Shown here in pieces: positions 45,469 through 54,129 of a DNA stretch of 64,000 bases. Source of the DNA: DATBVX01 sp963724625 (GTDB taxonomy: Bacteria; Pseudomonadota; Gammaproteobacteria; Steroidobacterales; Steroidobacteraceae); NCBI GenBank assembly GCA_963724625.1, contig CAVRVO010000007.1, positions 1 to 64,000 on the forward strand, written 5' to 3'. Each line of letters starts with the position of its first letter. Within the stretch, counting starts at the first letter, position 1. The notes under the pieces are model-generated. The model searched no databases, was not told where the DNA came from, and saw only the letters and a list, made by a program, of their open reading frames with translations. The position numbers and the translations under genes were made by a program.

Positions 45469-45933
45469 TCAGTCAGCCGGTGACTTCTTGGTTCCGAGCC
45501 AGGCTTGAACGGCCTTGCGCACTTCGGTCGTGACGGGAATCGCCTTGCGTCGTTCGAGGTCAAACTGAACGGTGGTCGCCGTCATGCGGGCATGAACCTG
45601 ATGCGTTTCGCAATGCTTCATCTCATGGAGATAGCGCACCGAACGCGCGGAAAGGGCGAGCGGTCGACTCTCGATCCAGATCAGGTCACCCGCCTTCAGC
45701 TCCTTGAGGTACTCGATCGTGTGCTCCACGTCGGCCCAGCCGATCCGTGCCTCACGCAGCATGGAGGTGCGAAACCCGATCTCGTGCACGAAATGGAAGC
45801 TGGCGTCGTCGAACATGCCCATGTAGCAGCGGGTGGTCAGGTGCCCCATCGAGTCGCACTGCCAGGGATACACGACACCGCGGTAGGTCATGCGTGATGT
45901 TGGCTGCGGCTCCGGCTTCGGCGGGCGCTTCAT
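45469..45933 (-). CDS. acyl-CoA thioesterase (4-HBT hotdog family)
   Basis: A 154-residue hotdog-fold protein. The conserved N-terminal loop YPWQCDSMGHLTTRCYMGMF matches the D-x-x-G-H motif of 4-hydroxybenzoyl-CoA-type thioesterases, followed by LKAGDLIWIESRPLAL. The start overlaps the hydratase stop by four bases (ATGA). It would release the acid from an acyl-CoA. In carnitine catabolism a betainyl-CoA thioesterase plays this part, but the match is only to the superfamily. Confidence 0.8.
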   Translation of the reverse strand: MKRPPKPEPQPTSRMTYRGVVYPWQCDSMGHLTTRCYMGMFDDASFHFVHEIGFRTSMLREARIGWADVEHTIEYLKELKAGDLIWIESRPLALSARSVRYLHEMKHCETHQVHARMTATTVQFDLERRKAIPVTTEVRKAVQAWLGTKKSPAD

Positions 45934-46709
45934 CGACCCTTCCAGGTGGGGCGGCGCTTTTCGGCAAAGGCCCTGGGGCCTTCGGCGTGGTCCTCCGATT
46001 CGAGCATCGTGGCGTAGGTCGGAAAACCACGAGCCTTGATCTTTCGAAAGGCTTCTTCGACTGACAGGTGCAGTGTCCCGTGCACGGTCTCCTTGATGGC
46101 GCGCACCGCGAGCGGAGCCGCGCCGGCAATCCGCCGTGCGATCTCCCGCGCTCGTTCCATGACTTGCGCGGCAGGTACGACGTGGTTGACGAAGCCCAGG
46201 CGTGCGCCTTCGTGCGTCGTCAGCCTGCGGCCGGTCAACAGCATCTCCATGGCGATATTGATCGGGATCTTGCGGGGGAGCCGCTGGACGCCGCCGGCGT
46301 CAGCCATTATTCCGAGGTCGGTTTCCGGGAGAAAGAATTCGGCCGTTTCGGCGGCGACCACGATATCGCACGCGAGGGCGAGCTCGAGCCCGGCACCGAC
46401 CGCGGTACCGTTCACTGCGGCGATGACCGGCTTCGTCAGCTCGAACAACTCGGTGATGCCCGCGAATCCGCCGGGCCCGTAGTCTGTGCTTTCGTCGGTG
46501 CCGGCGTTGACCACTTCCTTGAGATCCCAGCCAGCGCTGAAGATGCGGCCCTCGCCGCCACTCACGATCGCCACGTGGAGGTTGTGGTCGTCGCGAAACC
46601 TGGCGAACGCGGCACCCATCGCCCGGCTCATCTCGACGCCGATGGCGTTCACCTTGGGGTGATCGAGCACCAGCTCGAAGATTCCGTCAGCAGAAGACGT
46701 CTTGATCAT
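45930..46709 (-). CDS. enoyl-CoA hydratase/isomerase (CaiD-like)
   Basis: From ATG 46709 (GGAG seven bases upstream; ATG 46727 is possible) the product is 259 residues. The crotonase oxyanion-hole segments are GRIFSAGWDLKE and NGTAVGAGLELALACD, and the ETDLGIMADAGGVQRLP block carries the catalytic Glu. The AGWDLKEV and SVEEAFRKIK patterns resemble crotonobetainyl-CoA hydratase CaiD. It starts an operon with the thioesterase and is divergent from the dehydrogenase gene at 46925 (intergenic about 215 bases). Confidence 0.85.
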   Translation of the reverse strand: MIKTSSADGIFELVLDHPKVNAIGVEMSRAMGAAFARFRDDHNLHVAIVSGGEGRIFSAGWDLKEVVNAGTDESTDYGPGGFAGITELFELTKPVIAAVNGTAVGAGLELALACDIVVAAETAEFFLPETDLGIMADAGGVQRLPRKIPINIAMEMLLTGRRLTTHEGARLGFVNHVVPAAQVMERAREIARRIAGAAPLAVRAIKETVHGTLHLSVEEAFRKIKARGFPTYATMLESEDHAEGPRAFAEKRRPTWKGR

Positions 46710-46924
46710 CTCGTTGCTCCAAGTCATGTCCGGGACCCACGAACCCGAGGGAGCGCCCGACTAAGTTACCTTCAGCCCGCGGGATCGCGCGGGATTCGCC
46801 TGCAAAAGAGACGACCCGCACAGAATTTCGTACTCGCTGCCTAGGCTGAGTGAGCGTCATCGCTTCCGTCCGCTTGGTTGTCTAGTGCAATAATCGCAGC
46901 AAGCAAACTCGTACGGGAACCACC

Positions 46925-47830
46925 ATGCCCCCGCCCGCAGCCGCATGCATCGGCACCGGAATCATTGGACGCTCATGGGCGCTCGTGCTGGCACGTTGCC
47001 ATGAACGGGTGTGGCTCTTTGATGCGAGCAGCCACGCAGCCAATGCGGCCAAAGCATACGTCGATGACATGATCGCTGGGCAAACACCCGATCTCTCCGG
47101 GCGTGTGCGTGTCGCGACGAGTCTCGGCGAAGCGGTCTCCGCGGCCTCCTACATCCAGGAAAGCGTGTCAGAGAACCTGGATGTGAAGCGAGCACTGTTT
47201 GCAGATATTGACGGCCTCGCGCCGCGCGATGCCATCTTGGCGAGTTCGACCTCTGAGTACCGCCCGACGGACATCTTTGCGGACGTCGACGGACGTGATC
47301 GATGCCTGGTTGCGCATCCACTCAACCCGCCACATCTCATCCCGGCTGTTGAAGTGTGCCCCGCGGCCTTCACCTCGCCCGGAGTCGTCGCTCGTGCCCT
47401 CGAGGTGCTGCGCACTGCGGGACAGCGGCCACTGCTGGTACGGCAGGAAGTCAGAGGATTTGTGATGAACCGTCTGCAACTGGCCGTTCTCCGGGAAGCA
47501 TTGAGCCTGGTTGAGCACCGCGTGTGCTCGGTTGCAGACCTCGATGCCGCAATGAAATTCGGGCTGGCGCGACGTTGGGCTGCGCTCGGGCCGTTCGAGG
47601 CGAACTACCTCGCGACCGACAAGGGATATGAGTACTTTCTCAGTGCATACGGCGAAACGCTGAAGAGCATCGCGGACGACCTGACTCGCGCTTGGACGTT
47701 TGATGCCACCATCGGCCGCGAGGTCGATGCGCAGCTCAAGGAATTCCTGCACGGCGAGCCGCGCGCGGATACCGAAGCGCGCCGCGACCGCAATTTGGAC
47801 CGCATTGCCGATTGCGGCCTCGAGCCCTGA
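46925..47830 (+). CDS. 3-hydroxyacyl-CoA/L-carnitine dehydrogenase-like (lambda-crystallin type)
   Basis: A 301-residue NAD-dependent dehydrogenase. The Rossmann motif is GTGIIGRSWALVLA, and the catalytic region is SSTSEY...HPLNPPHLIPAVEVCP, followed by GFVMNRLQLAVLREAL and ARRWAALGPFEAN. These match the lambda-crystallin/L-gulonate/L-carnitine 3-dehydrogenase branch rather than fatty-acid beta-oxidation enzymes. With BKACE, a thioesterase and a CaiC-like ligase nearby it may oxidise a carnitine-like 3-hydroxy acid. It is the only plus-strand gene within the cluster. Confidence 0.8.
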   Translation: MPPPAAACIGTGIIGRSWALVLARCHERVWLFDASSHAANAAKAYVDDMIAGQTPDLSGRVRVATSLGEAVSAASYIQESVSENLDVKRALFADIDGLAPRDAILASSTSEYRPTDIFADVDGRDRCLVAHPLNPPHLIPAVEVCPAAFTSPGVVARALEVLRTAGQRPLLVRQEVRGFVMNRLQLAVLREALSLVEHRVCSVADLDAAMKFGLARRWAALGPFEANYLATDKGYEYFLSAYGETLKSIADDLTRAWTFDATIGREVDAQLKEFLHGEPRADTEARRDRNLDRIADCGLEP

Positions 47831-47852
47831 CAGGACCAGGTTCCTCAGGCCG

Positions 47853-49499
47853 CTAAGGTTTCTGCCTGACTATGGATGCTTCGGCATCCCAGGTGCCCGG
47901 GTCGAGGCTTCGCAACTTTTCCTTCTCGACCTTGCCGACCTGGTTGTGAGGCAGCTCAGGCAGTATCTGCACGTAACGTGGAACCATGAACCTGGCCATG
48001 TGCGTCGCACAGAAGTCGTGAATGTCCTTGGGCGTAGCCGTCCCCGGCTGGCGCAACGCCACCACCACCTTGACGTCCTGTTCCCCGAGTGGGGACGGCA
48101 CGCCTACTGCCGCGCACTCTTCCACGAGTGGGCAGAGTGCGAGCGTCGCCTCCAGTTCGAATGAGGAGATGTTCTCGCCCCGCCTGCGAATCGTGTGCTT
48201 GAGGCGATCGACGTAGAACAGGAACCCGTCGACATCCAGGTAACCCGAATCGCCGGTATGGAACCAGAGACTCCGCCAGGCTCGGACCGTAGCGGCGTCG
48301 TCTCCCTCGTAGCCCAGCATCAACAGCCCCGGCGCTCTCGGTCGAACGACAATCTCGCCGACCTTACCTGGTGCGACGGGCCGATCCTCTTCGTCCACAA
48401 CGCTCAGCTCGAAGTCCGGCCCGGCGCGTCCGCAGGATCCCAGCGGAACGCGTTCACCGGGATACGCGGGCAAGGTGAGCAGTTCGGCTTCAGTCATGCC
48501 GTATTGCTCCATGATCGTGAGATCGAAGCGCTGCTCGAGCTCACGATGGATGTCGCGCGGGATCGCCGCTGCGATCACGGATCTCAGGCTCGTCCTGGCA
48601 TCCTCTGCGCTCGGCGCGGCGCGGGACCACAGGTGCAGCACGTTGCTCAGACCGCATACGATCGTGGCCTTGGTCTCCTCGATCTGCTTCCAGAATTGCG
48701 ATCTCGAGAACGTCGGGAACTGCGCGAGCGTCCCGCCCACGACCACCATCGACATCGTTTGATGCATCTGCCCCGCGATATGAAACAGCGGGAGCCAGGC
48801 GTGGAAGATGTCATCCTCATTCCATCCCCACGCGGCTGCAACCCGGGCAGCACCGCGGCAATACGCGTTTTGCGGCAGCAAAACCGCCTTCGAGCGGCCC
48901 GTCGTGCCGGAGGTGAAGAGGATTCCAGCGAGGTCGGTTGGTCGCGGACGCGCGATCGCTTGCAGCAGGGCCCCGGCCGTGGCGTCGGACCAGTTCGTCA
49001 CGCGCGGAGCCAGCGAAGCCGCTCCACTCGGAACCGCATCGACAAAAATCACTTCGCGAAATGGCAGAGGCCCGAGCGATTGCAGCGCGGGCAGGGCACT
49101 GGCCTCCGTGACCAAGAGGTTCGCACCGCAGCGGCGGACCATGTCCTGCAGGACGGGTCCGCGGTGCTCACGGTTCAAGGCGAAGTGCGCGGCGCCTGTC
49201 GCGACAGTCCCGAACCACGTCCACAGCGTGGTTGCCCGATTCGACAGGAAGGTCGCTACTCGCTGCCCGGATCCTCCAAGACCTTCGCGCTCGAGATGTC
49301 CGCCGAACCGCAGGATCTCATCCCACGCCTCGGCGTAGGTCCAACGGCGACCTTCGGAAACGAGAAACACGCGTCCGGAACTGCGCTCGACGCGCGCCAG
49401 CCACACCTCGGGAATCGATGCGTCGTCTGCGCCGACCAGGTCGCGCAGCAGTGAAACGGGCGGCGGAGCGCCGAGTTGCTGACCACCAGGCGTGAGCAT
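47853..49499 (-). CDS. AMP-dependent acyl-CoA ligase (CaiC-like)
   Basis: A 548-residue ANL-family ligase. Core motifs are LFTSGTTGRSKAVLLP (P-loop), YGMTEAE, WFHTGDSGYLDVDGFLFYVDR and the C-terminal lysine in NQVGKVEKEKL. The AGILFTSGTTGRSK and RRRGENISSFELE patterns are shared with crotonobetaine/carnitine-CoA ligase CaiC and similar enzymes. It abuts the GntR gene with no gap. It would activate an acid for CoA-linked breakdown. Confidence 0.85.
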   Translation of the reverse strand: MLTPGGQQLGAPPPVSLLRDLVGADDASIPEVWLARVERSSGRVFLVSEGRRWTYAEAWDEILRFGGHLEREGLGGSGQRVATFLSNRATTLWTWFGTVATGAAHFALNREHRGPVLQDMVRRCGANLLVTEASALPALQSLGPLPFREVIFVDAVPSGAASLAPRVTNWSDATAGALLQAIARPRPTDLAGILFTSGTTGRSKAVLLPQNAYCRGAARVAAAWGWNEDDIFHAWLPLFHIAGQMHQTMSMVVVGGTLAQFPTFSRSQFWKQIEETKATIVCGLSNVLHLWSRAAPSAEDARTSLRSVIAAAIPRDIHRELEQRFDLTIMEQYGMTEAELLTLPAYPGERVPLGSCGRAGPDFELSVVDEEDRPVAPGKVGEIVVRPRAPGLLMLGYEGDDAATVRAWRSLWFHTGDSGYLDVDGFLFYVDRLKHTIRRRGENISSFELEATLALCPLVEECAAVGVPSPLGEQDVKVVVALRQPGTATPKDIHDFCATHMARFMVPRYVQILPELPHNQVGKVEKEKLRSLDPGTWDAEASIVRQKP

Positions 49500-50225
49500 T
49501 CAGTGGGAGTGCGACGCGGAGGCGCGGTGCGAAAGCGCGATCGAAGCGCGCTGCTGCGGCAGTCTGATCTTCATCGTGAGCCGGATGTCGCGTCGAATGG
49601 CGGCTGCGGTCTCCCGACTATTCTTCTCTCGTAGTGCCTGGAGCAGCTCCTGGTGATGGCCGATGCTGGGCTGCGCCAGCTGGGCGGGATTCTCCGCCAT
49701 CTGCCGCATTCTCAGGATGAGGTAGGGGCCACTTTGCATCCACAGCGATTCGATGTGCGACAGCAGGGTTGGCTGTCGTGATGCACCGTAGATCGTGAAC
49801 AGCATCTGAGCATTGGCGTCGAGAGCTTCCGTGTAGCGCGCTGCACGAAAGTGGATCGTAATCTGTCGATCGATCTCGAGTACGCGAGCCAGAGTCTCTG
49901 GAGTCATCAGCCGGCAACCCTTTGCGGCGGCGTAGCCTTCGAGAAGGAGTCGCACGTGGCACAGGTCGGTGAACTCACGCCGCGTCAACAAAGGAATGCG
50001 AAAGGCGCGGCTTGTGGGCATTTCCACGGCTCGATCCGCGACCAGGCGCGTCAACGCATCACGAACTGGCATGACACTGGTGCCGAATTCCTCGGCCAGC
50101 GCCCGGATCGTCAGCGCTTCGCCGGGCGCAAAATGCCCGCACATGATCGCGGTTCGCAGCTGCCCGTGGATGCGTTCGTGCAGCGGCGACTTGTCGACGC
50201 GCAGCAGTACGCGGTTCCGCTTCAT
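49500..50225 (-). CDS. GntR-family regulator with FCD domain
   Basis: From ATG 50225 (a TTG lies three codons earlier) the product is 241 residues. A winged-helix GntR domain is at residues 10-70 (SPLHERIHGQLRTAIMCGHF, then TIRALAEEFGTSVMPVRDAL), and the C-terminal helical FCD domain has LLEGYAAAKGCRLM. It is cotranscribed with the ligase and is the likely local repressor of the cluster, responding to an organic acid or acyl-CoA. No clear operator is seen within the short gap to the dehydratase gene. Confidence 0.85.
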   Translation of the reverse strand: MKRNRVLLRVDKSPLHERIHGQLRTAIMCGHFAPGEALTIRALAEEFGTSVMPVRDALTRLVADRAVEMPTSRAFRIPLLTRREFTDLCHVRLLLEGYAAAKGCRLMTPETLARVLEIDRQITIHFRAARYTEALDANAQMLFTIYGASRQPTLLSHIESLWMQSGPYLILRMRQMAENPAQLAQPSIGHHQELLQALREKNSRETAAAIRRDIRLTMKIRLPQQRASIALSHRASASHSH

Positions 50226-50267
50226 CGCGCTCAACGGCCTACGACCCCCCAGCGCGATCGCCCGAAA

Positions 50268-50684
50268 TCATGCAAAACGGAATGCGGCATCTCCCTGCAC
50301 CACTGCCTTGCCATCTGGCCGTTCACAAGAGAGCTCGACTTCGACGATCCGCTCGCCGTCGCGCTCGAATTTCCGGGCCACTCTTGCACGATAGGTCAGC
50401 ACTTCGCCCAGCGCGATCACATCCCTGAAGCGTACCTTGTAGCGTCGAATACAGTCGACTCCGAAGTGACGCGTGGCGTAGGTCGCGAGTATTCCAGCGT
50501 GGAGCAGGCCCAGGGAGAAGACACCCCGATAACCGAAACTGCGCGCGTGCTCATCATCATGGTGAGCTGCGTCAAAATCACCCGACGCGCCCTGGTAGCG
50601 GACAATGTCGGTGCGAGTCACCGCTCGATCCACCCATGGTTCGAGTTCGAGACCCGGAACGATTTCCTCCCACTTCATTTCCAA
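50268..50684 (-). CDS. MaoC-family dehydratase, hotdog subunit 1
   Basis: A 138-residue MaoC-like hydratase. The signature is RYQGASGDFDAAHHDDEHAR, with Asp and His as catalytic dyad, and GLLHAGILATYATRHFG. It lies eight bases after the second hotdog gene. The two short genes together resemble the split MaoC heteromeric hydratases used on steroid side chains and other branched acyl-CoAs, which need both halves. Confidence 0.8.
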   Translation of the reverse strand: MEMKWEEIVPGLELEPWVDRAVTRTDIVRYQGASGDFDAAHHDDEHARSFGYRGVFSLGLLHAGILATYATRHFGVDCIRRYKVRFRDVIALGEVLTYRARVARKFERDGERIVEVELSCERPDGKAVVQGDAAFRFA

Positions 50685-50692
50685 CCTCTGGC

Positions 50693-51151
50693 CTAGCTTG
50701 ACGGAGCCGACTCGGTCTTGACGACGGTGGTTCGGCTCACTGCAACCGGCCGGCCCTGCGCATCCTGAAACTCGGTTTCAGACACCACGAAGATCAACTT
50801 GCCGCCGCGGCGCCCTTCTTTTTCGTAGACGTCCGCAATCTTCGTGCGCGCGCGCAGCGTGGTACCTGCCCGCGGAGGCGGGCCGAAGAACTCATACTCT
50901 TCCTCTGCGTGCAGCAGGATGGATCGGTCAATCTCGACCTGCGCCAGGGCTGTGTCTCCTGGCTCATCGAAGGTATAACCCCAGAAGCGTCCCGCGACTA
51001 CCAGGAAGGTCGGCGGAATGTGCGGGTTGGTCTCCGCGAGGTACTCCGGGAGATCGGCTTTGATCGCGCGCGCGAACTCGCGAACTTTGCCGCGCTCGAG
51101 TGGAACCTCGAACCATGGACCCGAGACTCCCACATCGCTCTTGCTGACCAT
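50693..51151 (-). CDS. MaoC N-terminal-like (FAS1-like) dehydratase, hotdog subunit 2
   Basis: A 152-residue protein with PTFLVVAGRFWGYTFDEPGD and QVEIDRSILLHAEEEYEFFG, the pattern of the FAS1-like/MaoC N-terminal domain. It lacks the catalytic Asp-His pair and so probably forms the non-catalytic partner of the protein encoded next. Paired genes of this kind are typical of heteromeric enoyl-CoA hydratases. Confidence 0.8.
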   Translation of the reverse strand: MVSKSDVGVSGPWFEVPLERGKVREFARAIKADLPEYLAETNPHIPPTFLVVAGRFWGYTFDEPGDTALAQVEIDRSILLHAEEEYEFFGPPPRAGTTLRARTKIADVYEKEGRRGGKLIFVVSETEFQDAQGRPVAVSRTTVVKTESAPSS

Positions 51152-51272
51152 CTATGACCTCGCAATACGCGTTTATGCTCCGACGGTACGCCGACTACGT
51201 GCCGCGCGTTCCACTGCTCACCACAAAATACACGCTCCGCACAGGGTAGCGGACGACTGGCACAGCCTGCGC

Positions 51273-52151
51273 CTAACGCTGTTTCATCAGCAACTCGCTG
51301 CGCGCTCTGCCCAGCATTCCCGTGGAGCGCCGCCAGAGCAACGGAAAATCTGGGCCGCAGAGCCGATCGCCGTGCTTCAGGCCATGACCGTCCTTGAGCG
51401 TGGCCCAGGGGAACACTCCCTCGTCATAGACCGCGTCATCTGCAGCCCAGCGAAATGTCGCACGCCGCGCCCGGTGCGCTGAAGGATTGCCCGCGTTCGC
51501 ATGCAGCGTGCGTGGCTCGAAGACCAGGACATCTCCTGGCAACATGTCCCAGGACAGGATACGCAGCGTCGCCCTCTGCGCCTCGATGTCCGGGACCGGT
51601 TTCAGTGAGGAGGCTCCGGAGTCCACGTAGTAGCTCGCTGAACCTTTCTCGGAAAAATTGGGCGGGGTGTACAGCTCTCCCCACAAGTGAGACCCGGCGA
51701 CGATTTCCAACGAGCTTTCGCGTGCCACCGGATCCAGCGGAATCCACGTGATGCAGAAACGACCGGCAACCTCGTAGTAGGGCTGGTCGTGGTGCCAGGG
51801 ACTCGGCGTCGCTGAACCGGCGGCCTTCTCAAAGAACTGGTCCTCGAGGAAGCAGACCCCTTCGACACCCATCAGTTGCCCCGCGATCGCCGCCATCGGC
51901 GAGTCGAAGAAAAACTCCTGGTATTCAGGGATCGTCGGCCAGGTCCAGTAGTCCTTTACGCAGCGACCTGCCGTCCCGGGCGCTGTGAAGTCGACGAAGT
52001 TCTTGCCGGGGTGGGCGATGTTTCGATCGATCCCTGCGTTCAGCGTCTCGATCCAATGCTCATCCAGAACGCCCCTGAGTATCACGGCGCCATTTTCCTG
52101 GTACGTACTTATTGCGTGCGGAGAAACGACAGTACGGTCAGAAAGGGTCAT
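51273..52151 (-). CDS. phytanoyl-CoA dioxygenase family (PhyH)
   Basis: A 292-residue Fe(II)/2-oxoglutarate oxygenase. The iron ligands include the H-x-D motif WHHDQPYYEV and a later His followed by an Arg near RTLHANAGNPSAHRARRATF. The body contains GDVLVFEPRTLH, typical of PhyH. It would hydroxylate a substrate using 2-oxoglutarate and oxygen. It is 121 bases upstream of the split MaoC genes and 27 bases downstream of the SDR gene. Confidence 0.8.
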   Translation of the reverse strand: MTLSDRTVVSPHAISTYQENGAVILRGVLDEHWIETLNAGIDRNIAHPGKNFVDFTAPGTAGRCVKDYWTWPTIPEYQEFFFDSPMAAIAGQLMGVEGVCFLEDQFFEKAAGSATPSPWHHDQPYYEVAGRFCITWIPLDPVARESSLEIVAGSHLWGELYTPPNFSEKGSASYYVDSGASSLKPVPDIEAQRATLRILSWDMLPGDVLVFEPRTLHANAGNPSAHRARRATFRWAADDAVYDEGVFPWATLKDGHGLKHGDRLCGPDFPLLWRRSTGMLGRARSELLMKQR

Positions 52152-52178
52152 CGTGCCCTCAAAGAATGGGCGCCAGGT

Positions 52179-53000
52179 TCACGCTTGTCGCCCGGTCAAG
52201 CCACCATCGACTACGAGCATGTGGCCGTTGACATAGGAAGCTGCATCAGAGGCAAGGAACACCGAGGCATTCGCGACATCCCAAGCGCTTCCCTGTTTCC
52301 CGGTAGGCGAGCGCGCATCCCGCTTGCGTGTCGTTTCGGCATCTCCGCCTTCGTGTCCAACGATTCCCTGATGGGCGTGAATCTGTGGCGTGTCGATCAG
52401 GCCGGGTACCACACAATTCGCGCGGATCCCTTTAGGGGCATAGTGAATGGCGATGGTCCGAACCAGCTGCTCGAGGGCCGCCTTCGAGGCGTTGTATGCA
52501 CAGAGTGGATATTCGGAGACGCGACTGGACAGGATTGACGACGTGCAAGTGATAACGCCGCGGTGCTGCCTCGTCATGATGGGCAGCGCGAACCTGCAGG
52601 CGACAAAGACCGCCCTGACGTTGATGGCGAACGCCTTGTCCCAGTCCTCCTCGGTGCCGTCAACAGGGTCGCCGAAGGGCGCGTAGGCCGCGTTGTAGTG
52701 CATGACATCGAGAGAGCCGAACTCGGCAAGACCTCGTTCGATGGCGCGACGCAAGTCGCCTGAGGAAACCGTCTCCCCGGTGAGCGCCAGGCAACGCCCA
52801 CCTTCAGCAATTATGAAATCACGCGTTTCGTTCGCACGTTCGGTGACGTGATCAAAGGCCATCACCTGGGCACCCGCGCGTGCGTAGGCTACGGAGATCG
52901 CCTTGCCGTTGCTCCACCCGAGCCCGGATGACCCGGCACCGAGCACGAGAGCCGTCCTTCCGGCGAGGAGTGTTGATTCGAGGCGTGGCTCGTCGATCAT
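52179..53000 (-). CDS. SDR-family dehydrogenase
   Basis: From ATG 53000 (an ATGA overlap with the dipeptidase stop; ATG 53006 is possible) the product is 273 residues. Motifs are VLGAGSSGLGWSNGKAIS (an extended nucleotide-binding loop), NAAYAP, TSSILS...YNASKAALEQLVRTI (Ser-Tyr-x3-Lys), and VDGGLTGR at the end. It oxidises a hydroxyl or reduces a carbonyl in the cluster. Substrate unknown. Confidence 0.85.
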   Translation of the reverse strand: MIDEPRLESTLLAGRTALVLGAGSSGLGWSNGKAISVAYARAGAQVMAFDHVTERANETRDFIIAEGGRCLALTGETVSSGDLRRAIERGLAEFGSLDVMHYNAAYAPFGDPVDGTEEDWDKAFAINVRAVFVACRFALPIMTRQHRGVITCTSSILSSRVSEYPLCAYNASKAALEQLVRTIAIHYAPKGIRANCVVPGLIDTPQIHAHQGIVGHEGGDAETTRKRDARSPTGKQGSAWDVANASVFLASDAASYVNGHMLVVDGGLTGRQA

Positions 53001-54031
53001 TTCCATACGGCGCCGGCCACGCGCAGGAAGTTCTCGCCCAGGATTCCGCGTACATCACGCTCCGCGTAGCCGCTGTCGAGCAGCGCTTGCGTCAGTGTCG
53101 GGATCGACTCCGGCGGCACGAAGCTGACGTGCTCCCAGGCGCGCCCTCCCTGAAACCATTCGTCTGGGCGTTCTCGCATGTAGCGCATGACCAACGCCGC
53201 GTCCGCGCAGAAGTCGAGACCGAGTGCGATATGCTCGGGACCGACGAGGTTGGCCACGTATTGAATGTGCTTCAGCATCATGGGAATGCTCGCTTCCGTC
53301 GCCCCTTGATAGGCGCTGCTGCCGGACATCCCAATGATTCCGCCCTTCGCGGCGCAGGCCCGTATCTGCTCGTCAGTGATGTTGCGAAAGTGGGGATGCA
53401 CGCCGGCGGGCATTGAATGCGAGAACATGACCGGGCCGTCATAGATCTCCATGGCCTCGAGCGACGTTCGGCGTCCCGTATGGCTCAAATCGAGCAGCAT
53501 CCCAACCCGGTACATTTCGCGAACGACCTGCCGGCCGAAGCTGGATAGCCCGCCGTCGTGCGGTTCGATGCAGCCGCTGCCGAGATCATTCTGCCGGTTG
53601 AACGCGATCAGGTTGTATCGCACACCGAGCGTGTAGTAGACCGACACCATTTCAAGCCTGCGCGCGAGGCAAGCGTTCCCCTCGAAGTGCAGACCGACCG
53701 CCAGGCGTCCGGTCGCCTTCGCGTGTCGAATGTCCTGCACGCTTCCGGCAAGCAGAAATCGGTCCGGCTCGCGAAGGACTCGTGCCCGCACTGCTGCCAG
53801 GCGCGCGACAGCGCCGCCAATACCGTAGTCGTCGCCCGCGATCGTGAAAGACACGAAGTCATAGCCAGATGCCGCGAACCTGTCGGTCAATCCGAAGCGA
53901 TTGCCCACCTCTTCGTGTATTGGCAGAACGATCTCACATACGCAGGCGTCGCGGTGGATCTGAGCAGCTCGCGTCGACACCGCCCAGGCGGCGGCAAGTT
54001 GCGCAACATCTGCGTGCTGGTGAGCCGTCAT
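52997..54031 (-). CDS. membrane dipeptidase, peptidase M19
   Basis: A 344-residue TIM-barrel zinc dipeptidase. Family motifs are VGLHFEGNACLA, MLLDLSHTGRRTSLEAME, FSHSMPAGVHPHFRNITDEQ and IALGLDFCADA. No signal peptide is present, unlike animal renal dipeptidases. It may cut a peptide or cyclic amide from the cluster's substrate. It heads the minus-strand operon whose regulator (AraC) lies just upstream. Confidence 0.85.
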   Translation of the reverse strand: MTAHQHADVAQLAAAWAVSTRAAQIHRDACVCEIVLPIHEEVGNRFGLTDRFAASGYDFVSFTIAGDDYGIGGAVARLAAVRARVLREPDRFLLAGSVQDIRHAKATGRLAVGLHFEGNACLARRLEMVSVYYTLGVRYNLIAFNRQNDLGSGCIEPHDGGLSSFGRQVVREMYRVGMLLDLSHTGRRTSLEAMEIYDGPVMFSHSMPAGVHPHFRNITDEQIRACAAKGGIIGMSGSSAYQGATEASIPMMLKHIQYVANLVGPEHIALGLDFCADAALVMRYMRERPDEWFQGGRAWEHVSFVPPESIPTLTQALLDSGYAERDVRGILGENFLRVAGAVWK

Positions 54032-54129
54032 CGCCGGATTCAGCCCAATAGATGCGTGTCAGGCTAGCAGTCGGCCCGGTCGCTGCTTCGGCAGACCATC
54101 CAGAAATCTGTGCGTACCGTACAAACGGC

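Noticed and set aside
51268..51276. GCCTAAC matching an attC box
   Set aside because: It is the reverse complement of the last codons and stop of the PhyH gene, with no partner box or palindrome nearby.
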